DNA of 64,000 nt from positions 932,501 to 996,500 of the forward strand of contig NZ_NSBU01000007.1 in assembly GCF_002285415.1 (NCBI RefSeq), read 5' to 3'. Position 1 is the first letter of the stretch; every line of letters starts with the position of its first letter. The notes beneath the pieces were generated by a model that was not told where the DNA came from, made no database searches, and saw only the letters and a list, made by a program, of their open reading frames with translations. This DNA comes from Actibacterium pelagium (GTDB lineage: Bacteria > Pseudomonadota > Alphaproteobacteria > Rhodobacterales > Rhodobacteraceae). Both the position numbers and the translations under genes were made by a program. Positions 59,999 through 64,000 of this stretch are shown piece after piece.

Positions 59999-61099
59999 TC
60001 AGCGGAACTGCGAGAACTCAATCCGACGATTACGGCCTTTGTTGAACGGGCTGTCGTTCGGCACCATCGGGCGGTCTTCACCAAAGCCTGCTGAATACAG
60101 ACGCAGCGGATCGATGCCCTCGCGGATCAGGTACTGCACCACGGATTGAGCCCGTTGCTCTGACAGGCGCTGGTTATAGTTTGGCGTTCCATCGCTGTCG
60201 GTATGGCCAGAAATAAGCACCCGCAGGCGCGGACAACGTTTGATGATGTCGGTGATTTCGGACAAGACAAACCGGCTGTCAGGTTGCAGCCGTGCGCTGC
60301 CTGACGAGAAATAGATATTCCCTGTCTCTGAAAGAATCTCGAACCGGCCAGTGCACTCCTCGTAAGAAAACTCGCCTTGGGTTTCCAGAGCCACTGGCTG
60401 AACTGGTTGTGCGGGCTGTGCCGGTGCAGCTGTAACCACCTGCGTTCCAAACCCGCCAGCGCGGCGGTTGAAGGCCAATTGGAAAATGACATCCATCTCT
60501 GGCACAATCTGGAAACCACCTGCCGTCTGCGCGATTTTGGTCAGATTATTCTGCAGACCGAACTCGGCCACCCTGAACCGGAACGGACGGGCCGAGTTCA
60601 CGACTATCCGGTCATTCCCCTCGGCCGTGACCGTAATATCAGTGCTGACCTGACGCGCCTCACCGTGAATTTCAAAGTTGAAGGGCATCGTCATCAGAGA
60701 GCTACCAGAGGACTGCACACCGCTGGCCATTTCAGGCGTCAGCTTGGTTGTCACGATCGCCTCTGGAAATTTGAAAGTCTCAAAGAACAAGAAGCGCATC
60801 CGGACGTTGCGCAGGTCGTTGTTGGTATCGACGGATTCCAGCTTGACCACAATTTTCACATCGCCAGTCGGCTCGATCACGCTTGAGAACGTGGCAAAGG
60901 AGTGGGTCTCGACCACCTCTTTGCCATCTACATTCTTTGTCGAGATGAAGCGGATGTAGGATCCCGCTGGATCTAAATCCCATCCCGGAGCAAAGGGGTT
61001 GTCTTGCGCCATGGCAGCGGTCATTGCCGCGACCAGAAATACCGGAACAAGCAAAATTCGAACGAGAAGTCTTCCGAACTGGGCGATTGAAATAGTCAT
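59999..61099 (-). CDS. YceI-OmpA fusion protein, exported
   Basis: 366 residues. A signal peptide (hydrophobic core LLVPVFLVAAMTAAMA) is cut before QDNPFAP. Residues about 38-213 look like a YceI lipid-binding beta barrel: DPAGSYIRFISTKN, THSFATFSSVIEP, VVKLESVDTNNDLRNVRMRFLFFETFKFPEA, MPFNFEIHGEARQV. After a Pro/Gln linker (APAQPAQPVQPV) comes an OmpA peptidoglycan-binding domain (IYFSSGSARLQPDS, ISGHTDSDGTPNYNQRLSEQRAQSVVQYL, GFGEDRPMVPNDSPFNKGRNRRIEFSQ). It is divergent from the caspase-like gene, with paired direct repeats between. Confidence 0.85.
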   Translation of the reverse strand: MTISIAQFGRLLVRILLVPVFLVAAMTAAMAQDNPFAPGWDLDPAGSYIRFISTKNVDGKEVVETHSFATFSSVIEPTGDVKIVVKLESVDTNNDLRNVRMRFLFFETFKFPEAIVTTKLTPEMASGVQSSGSSLMTMPFNFEIHGEARQVSTDITVTAEGNDRIVVNSARPFRFRVAEFGLQNNLTKIAQTAGGFQIVPEMDVIFQLAFNRRAGGFGTQVVTAAPAQPAQPVQPVALETQGEFSYEECTGRFEILSETGNIYFSSGSARLQPDSRFVLSEITDIIKRCPRLRVLISGHTDSDGTPNYNQRLSEQRAQSVVQYLIREGIDPLRLYSAGFGEDRPMVPNDSPFNKGRNRRIEFSQFR

Positions 61100-61131
61100 C
61101 TTCCACCTCTGAATTCTAAATATAATTCATA

Positions 61132-61169
61132 GTACCAAATGTTTATTTCATTGGTAGCAAATGTTTATT
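61132..61169. repeat. Paired 16-bp direct repeats between the YceI-OmpA and caspase-like genes
   Basis: GTAcCAAATGTTTATT (61132-61147) and GTAgCAAATGTTTATT (61154-61169) differ at one base and are 22 bp apart, start to start, about two helical turns. They lie 33-70 bp upstream of the YceI-OmpA start, with TATATT between them and the gene as a possible -10. The layout suggests tandem binding of one regulator. Confidence 0.65.
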
Positions 61170-61296
61170 GAGCCACCCAAGTCATAAGACCGCCAAGAGA
61201 CGCCTTTACGACTCTCTGGCCGAAACATTAGATTTATGTATAGTATATTACTGGTCTGGCCTCGCGGATGAACCGACCGATTTTGGAGAGAAGACA

Positions 61297-62514
61297 TTGA
61301 AACATATCCTCTTTTCCTGCTTTCTTTGGCTTGGTTTGGCAGGTGGCACCGCCTTCGCGGAAGAGCGGATTGCCCTGATCGTCGGTAATGGCGCTTATCA
61401 AGCCATCTCTCCTCTGGACAACCCTGTGTCGGATGCAGCCTTGATGGCTAGTACCCTTGAAGCCGTAGGTTTCAAGGTCACGCACTTGGCCGACGCCAGT
61501 CAAGCTGCGATGAAACGGGCCGTTGCTGATTTCGGACGCGACCTGCGCAATGCGGGGCCCGAGACCACGGCATTGTTCTATTATGCGGGCCACGCGGTAC
61601 AGTCTTTCGGAAACAACTACCTTCTTCCCGTTGACGCTCAGATCACTCACCAGACCGAACTTGATCTTTACGGGGTAGAGGCTGATTGGATCGTGCGCCA
61701 ATTGTTTTCGGCCCGTGTGAAAACCTCGATCGTTATTCTGGACGCTTGCCGCAATAACCCGTTTGAAAACGTCAGTGGTTTCGACAGCCAGGGACTGGCC
61801 GAGATGAATGCGCCAACTGGCAGTTTCATCGCCTATGCGACCTCTCCCGGGAACGTCGCGCTGGACGGCACACAGGGCAACAGCCCCTATACACTTGCGC
61901 TGGCTGACGAGATCGCGCGCAGCGACCAACCGATCGAACAGGTCTCGAAAGCCGTCCGCATCCGCGTGATCAACCAGACCGGCGGGGCACAGACCCCATG
62001 GGACAGTTCGTCACTTACCAGTGATTTCTACTTCAACCGACCTGCCCCCGGCGCGCTGGACAACGTGGCAGAGGCCAACTTGTGGAACTCTGTTAAAAAC
62101 AGTTCGGATCCTGAACAGATCAAACTGTTCTTGCGCGTTCACCCCAATGGCAGCTTTAGCGGTCAGGCCCGCGCGCTGTTGCTGGCAATGCCGACACCGA
62201 AGCCCAGCACTGGCGCGGCACCGCGGCTGGCCTTTGATGCCCCCCTTCCCGAAGGCGACCCGCATATCAAGGGCAAGGCGATTGCAGAACTGATCAACGG
62301 CTCTCCGCTTTACCCCCCATTCGAAGGTGTCCCGGAAGAGTTGTGGAAGGGTCAGAAGTGTACCAATTGCCACCAATGGACGCGCGAGCTTTTGTGCGAG
62401 CAAGGGCAGTTCTATGTCGCGGGAAACTCGGACAACTCTCTGGCAAAACTGCACCCGTACGGCGGGACGTTCAAATCGAACGTTCGCAAATGGGCCTCCG
62501 CCGGGTGTAATTAA
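61297..62514 (+). CDS. Secreted caspase-like (C14) protein with a CxxCH tail
   Basis: 405 residues from a TTG start behind a good GGAGAG site, which gives the signal peptide MKHILFSCFLWLGLAGGTAFA; the frame opens 43 codons earlier but that would bury it. The caspase fold spans about residues 23-250: RIALIVGNGAYQ, catalytic His99 in FYYAGHAVQ and Cys151 in VILDACRNNPF. The C-terminal 50 residues carry CTNCH (355-359), another Cys at 367 and a final Cys at 404, with WTRELLCEQGQFYV and LHPYGGTFKSNVRKWASAGC. The tail could bind c-type heme, zinc or form disulfides. Substrate unknown. Confidence 0.88.
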   Translation: MKHILFSCFLWLGLAGGTAFAEERIALIVGNGAYQAISPLDNPVSDAALMASTLEAVGFKVTHLADASQAAMKRAVADFGRDLRNAGPETTALFYYAGHAVQSFGNNYLLPVDAQITHQTELDLYGVEADWIVRQLFSARVKTSIVILDACRNNPFENVSGFDSQGLAEMNAPTGSFIAYATSPGNVALDGTQGNSPYTLALADEIARSDQPIEQVSKAVRIRVINQTGGAQTPWDSSSLTSDFYFNRPAPGALDNVAEANLWNSVKNSSDPEQIKLFLRVHPNGSFSGQARALLLAMPTPKPSTGAAPRLAFDAPLPEGDPHIKGKAIAELINGSPLYPPFEGVPEELWKGQKCTNCHQWTRELLCEQGQFYVAGNSDNSLAKLHPYGGTFKSNVRKWASAGCN

Positions 62515-62538
62515 CCTGTCGCCAGCCAGCGTTGCGAT

Positions 62539-64000
62539 CTAGAACCGCCGAGACAGCCCCAAAGTCACGAAGGTATCGTTGCGCTCTTCTTCCAAGGAAG
62601 AGCTTTCGCCGTTTCTCCAAGTGCGCCCAACTTCGGCACTAAGGTTGGTTTGATCATTTAACTTGTAGCGAAGATTGACTGAAGGGGCGATCGTCAACTG
62701 ATGACCCTCCGAATAGTCTCGATAACCAACACGGACCCGCGGTCGTAGCGAAAGCTTTTCGTTGACCGGGTAAAGAAGTGATGCAGTCGCCAAAGCGTAA
62801 TCATTGTCTTCGCTGTGCGAGTAGCGCAACCCAAGATTTATCTGGTCTCGTTCTTTAAAGATCCCTGAACCAGATAACTGTATGCCAGCATAGCTGCGGA
62901 CACCGCCGTTTTCTGTAGCGGCCACGTCAAAGGAGGCTGGTGTTCCGCTCGTATAATAGAGGCTCCCGAAAGCGGAGAGGTTCCACCTGTCATTCAGCTT
63001 CGTCGAATAGGTCAGACCGAAGGTGCTGACCTTTGCAGCCCGATCCACAGCCATTTGTTCGATTTGGCTATCAGTAAAGCCAGCATCGCTCAACTCTTGG
63101 AGAGTGTCTTCATCCTGACCGATCAAAGCGTTATCCAAAGAAAGGCCGGGGCTGCGATAATGTGCCAGTCGTGCTGTCAGACGAGAGCGGTTCTCGAACA
63201 CACGGGTACCAGTCACAAGAACTCGGTTCAGCTCGTTGAGTTGCAGGTCATATTCCCCGTTCAGGAACAGATAATTACTGCCTAGGTTCACGCGGTATTC
63301 TGCCCCAATCGCTTGGCGCAGGGAAAAAGAGTCTTCTTCCTCTTGCACAAAGTAGACAGAGACTTCTCCATCGTTTGGAAGCTGCTCATAGGTCGCACTT
63401 ACACCCAAAAGGTAGGCATCACCGCTAAATGGGTCATCCCGCGTGCTTTCAACTCCCATACCGGCGAAAAGTCCAATCTCCAGACCGTTCTCCATTGGTG
63501 TTTTGTACGACAAACCATCCAAACGATAGGCGATACCGCTTGGGCGCAGCCGATGACGACCGAATGTCAGCTCGGATCCGTTTTCTTTGCTCAATAAGCT
63601 TACATAGGCTTCATGAAGCCGGAACTCGTCATCGTCATCTTCGAAATCAAGTTCGTGAGAACCACTAATTGCGAATGTCAGCTTCCGGTTCGCGTCCTCT
63701 ACCGTTCGTGTGTAACGCAACCCTGCCGTTAAAGAGTTTTCGAAAACGTCGTCTTCACGCTCTTCCACGTTAGGTATCGGGTCCGGTGTCAGTTCTGTGA
63801 GGATCGTCTCACCTTCGTTGTAGCGATATGTCAAACGAAGCGATCCACGATCTTTTACAATCGTTCCACCCGTTTCAATGACATCTCTATCGCTTGCTGC
63901 AGCCGCAGCGCCCACGCCGCCAATACCAAATGTTCTGCGGTCTTCACTTGGACGTTGGCCAGCAGGTATGGGTTGAATGTCTTGACGCGGCGCTGCAGCG
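62539..64000 (-). CDS. Outer-membrane beta-barrel protein, 5' end cut off by the window
   Basis: At least 486 codons are open to the right edge; the apparent GTG at 63915 is internal, since the frame continues upstream through a Pro/Arg-rich stretch (PRQDIQPIPAGQRPSEDR). The rest is alternating amphipathic strands rich in Tyr, Asn, Asp and Gly, such as GSLRLTYRYNEGETILTEL, RLTARLAHYRS and DRWNLSAFGSLYYTSG, ending FVTLGLSRRF with the C-terminal Phe typical of BamA-inserted barrels. Probably 14-18 strands. I cannot name the family or substrate. Base composition is lower in GC than the core genes. Confidence 0.75.
   Translation of the reverse strand, partial: AAAPRQDIQPIPAGQRPSEDRRTFGIGGVGAAAAASDRDVIETGGTIVKDRGSLRLTYRYNEGETILTELTPDPIPNVEEREDDVFENSLTAGLRYTRTVEDANRKLTFAISGSHELDFEDDDDEFRLHEAYVSLLSKENGSELTFGRHRLRPSGIAYRLDGLSYKTPMENGLEIGLFAGMGVESTRDDPFSGDAYLLGVSATYEQLPNDGEVSVYFVQEEEDSFSLRQAIGAEYRVNLGSNYLFLNGEYDLQLNELNRVLVTGTRVFENRSRLTARLAHYRSPGLSLDNALIGQDEDTLQELSDAGFTDSQIEQMAVDRAAKVSTFGLTYSTKLNDRWNLSAFGSLYYTSGTPASFDVAATENGGVRSYAGIQLSGSGIFKERDQINLGLRYSHSEDNDYALATASLLYPVNEKLSLRPRVRVGYRDYSEGHQLTIAPSVNLRYKLNDQTNLSAEVGRTWRNGESSSLEEERNDTFVTLGLSRRF

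Noticed and set aside
61168-61296. Upstream ATG start for the caspase-like protein
   Set aside because: It would put 43 polar residues ahead of the signal peptide; the TTG at 61297 has a strong ribosome-binding site and makes the signal peptide N-terminal.
62539-63915. GTG at 63915 as the start of the outer-membrane barrel
   Set aside because: The frame remains open to the window edge and the residues before the GTG look like part of the same protein; no signal peptide follows the GTG.

Overview
The window is a contiguous, gene-dense stretch of chromosome, with about 60% GC coding sequence by eye, from an alphaproteobacterium of the Rhodobacteraceae, most likely the Roseobacter group. The evidence is the gene set and order: guaB-rsmB-cckA, a B12-dependent class II ribonucleotide reductase of about 1,220 residues, ppiD-trpE and trpG-trpD-trpC-moaC-moeA-lexA blocks, an alphaproteobacterial GTTC-type LexA box, a CckA phosphorelay kinase, and a stand-alone methyltetrahydrofolate:corrinoid methyltransferase with a RamA-like activator. 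I see no insertion sequence, prophage, integrase or CRISPR array. Almost everything is core metabolism and housekeeping.

Layout. 1-1.9 kb: 3'-truncated cckA (reverse), following guaB-rsmB (2-4.6 kb). 4.7-5.6 kb: a TehA/SLAC1-type transporter. 5.7-12.5 kb: a reverse-strand leucine/isovalerate degradation (liu) operon with a small secreted DUF1311-type protein inside it and a 22-bp palindromic operator candidate in front. 12.6-16.9 kb: nrdJ, a strong terminator, a 456-bp upstream region with NrdR-box-like sites, and tRNA-Pro(TGG). 17-18.8 kb: DUF192 protein, a double cold-shock-domain protein, pdxH. 18.9-24.5 kb: fabI, an L,D-transpeptidase, gpt, ppiD, trpE. 24.6-33.7 kb: a YibQ-type divergent polysaccharide deacetylase (reverse), then a tightly overlapping trpG-trpD-ung-trpC-moaC-moeA run, lexA with an SOS box, and a comEC-like gene (reverse). 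33.7-36.5 kb: gltX and gltA. 36.6-39.6 kb: glnE and a small uncharacterised partner. 39.7-42.5 kb: YbaK-like deacylase, DUF2852, RDD protein, the Ate leucyltransferase and an ABM-domain protein. 42.6-47.6 kb: ilvB-ilvN with a leader-peptide attenuator and two paralogous DUF2029 (GT87-like) membrane proteins between the two subunit genes. 47.6-50.6 kb: a mutarotase-fold protein, rlmE and ppx/gppA. 50.7-56.3 kb: a PF13769-like small protein, the pterin-type methyltransferase, a lipoprotein, a class III CoA-transferase and the RamA-like corrinoid activator. 56.3-59.9 kb: ccmF-ccmH-ccmI. 60-64 kb: a YceI-OmpA fusion, a secreted caspase-like protein ending in a CxxCH-containing tail, and a 5'-truncated outer-membrane beta-barrel.

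How the genes work together. The liu genes take isovaleryl-CoA to acetyl-CoA and acetoacetate. The ilv and trp sets make branched-chain amino acids and tryptophan. guaB and gpt supply guanine nucleotides and nrdJ makes deoxynucleotides. The 51-56 kb genes look like pieces of a split cobalamin-dependent methionine synthase. The best candidates for new biology are the paired membrane proteins inside the ilv operon, the DUF1311 protein inside the liu operon, the caspase/CxxCH and YceI-OmpA pair with shared upstream direct repeats, and several unexplained palindromes.
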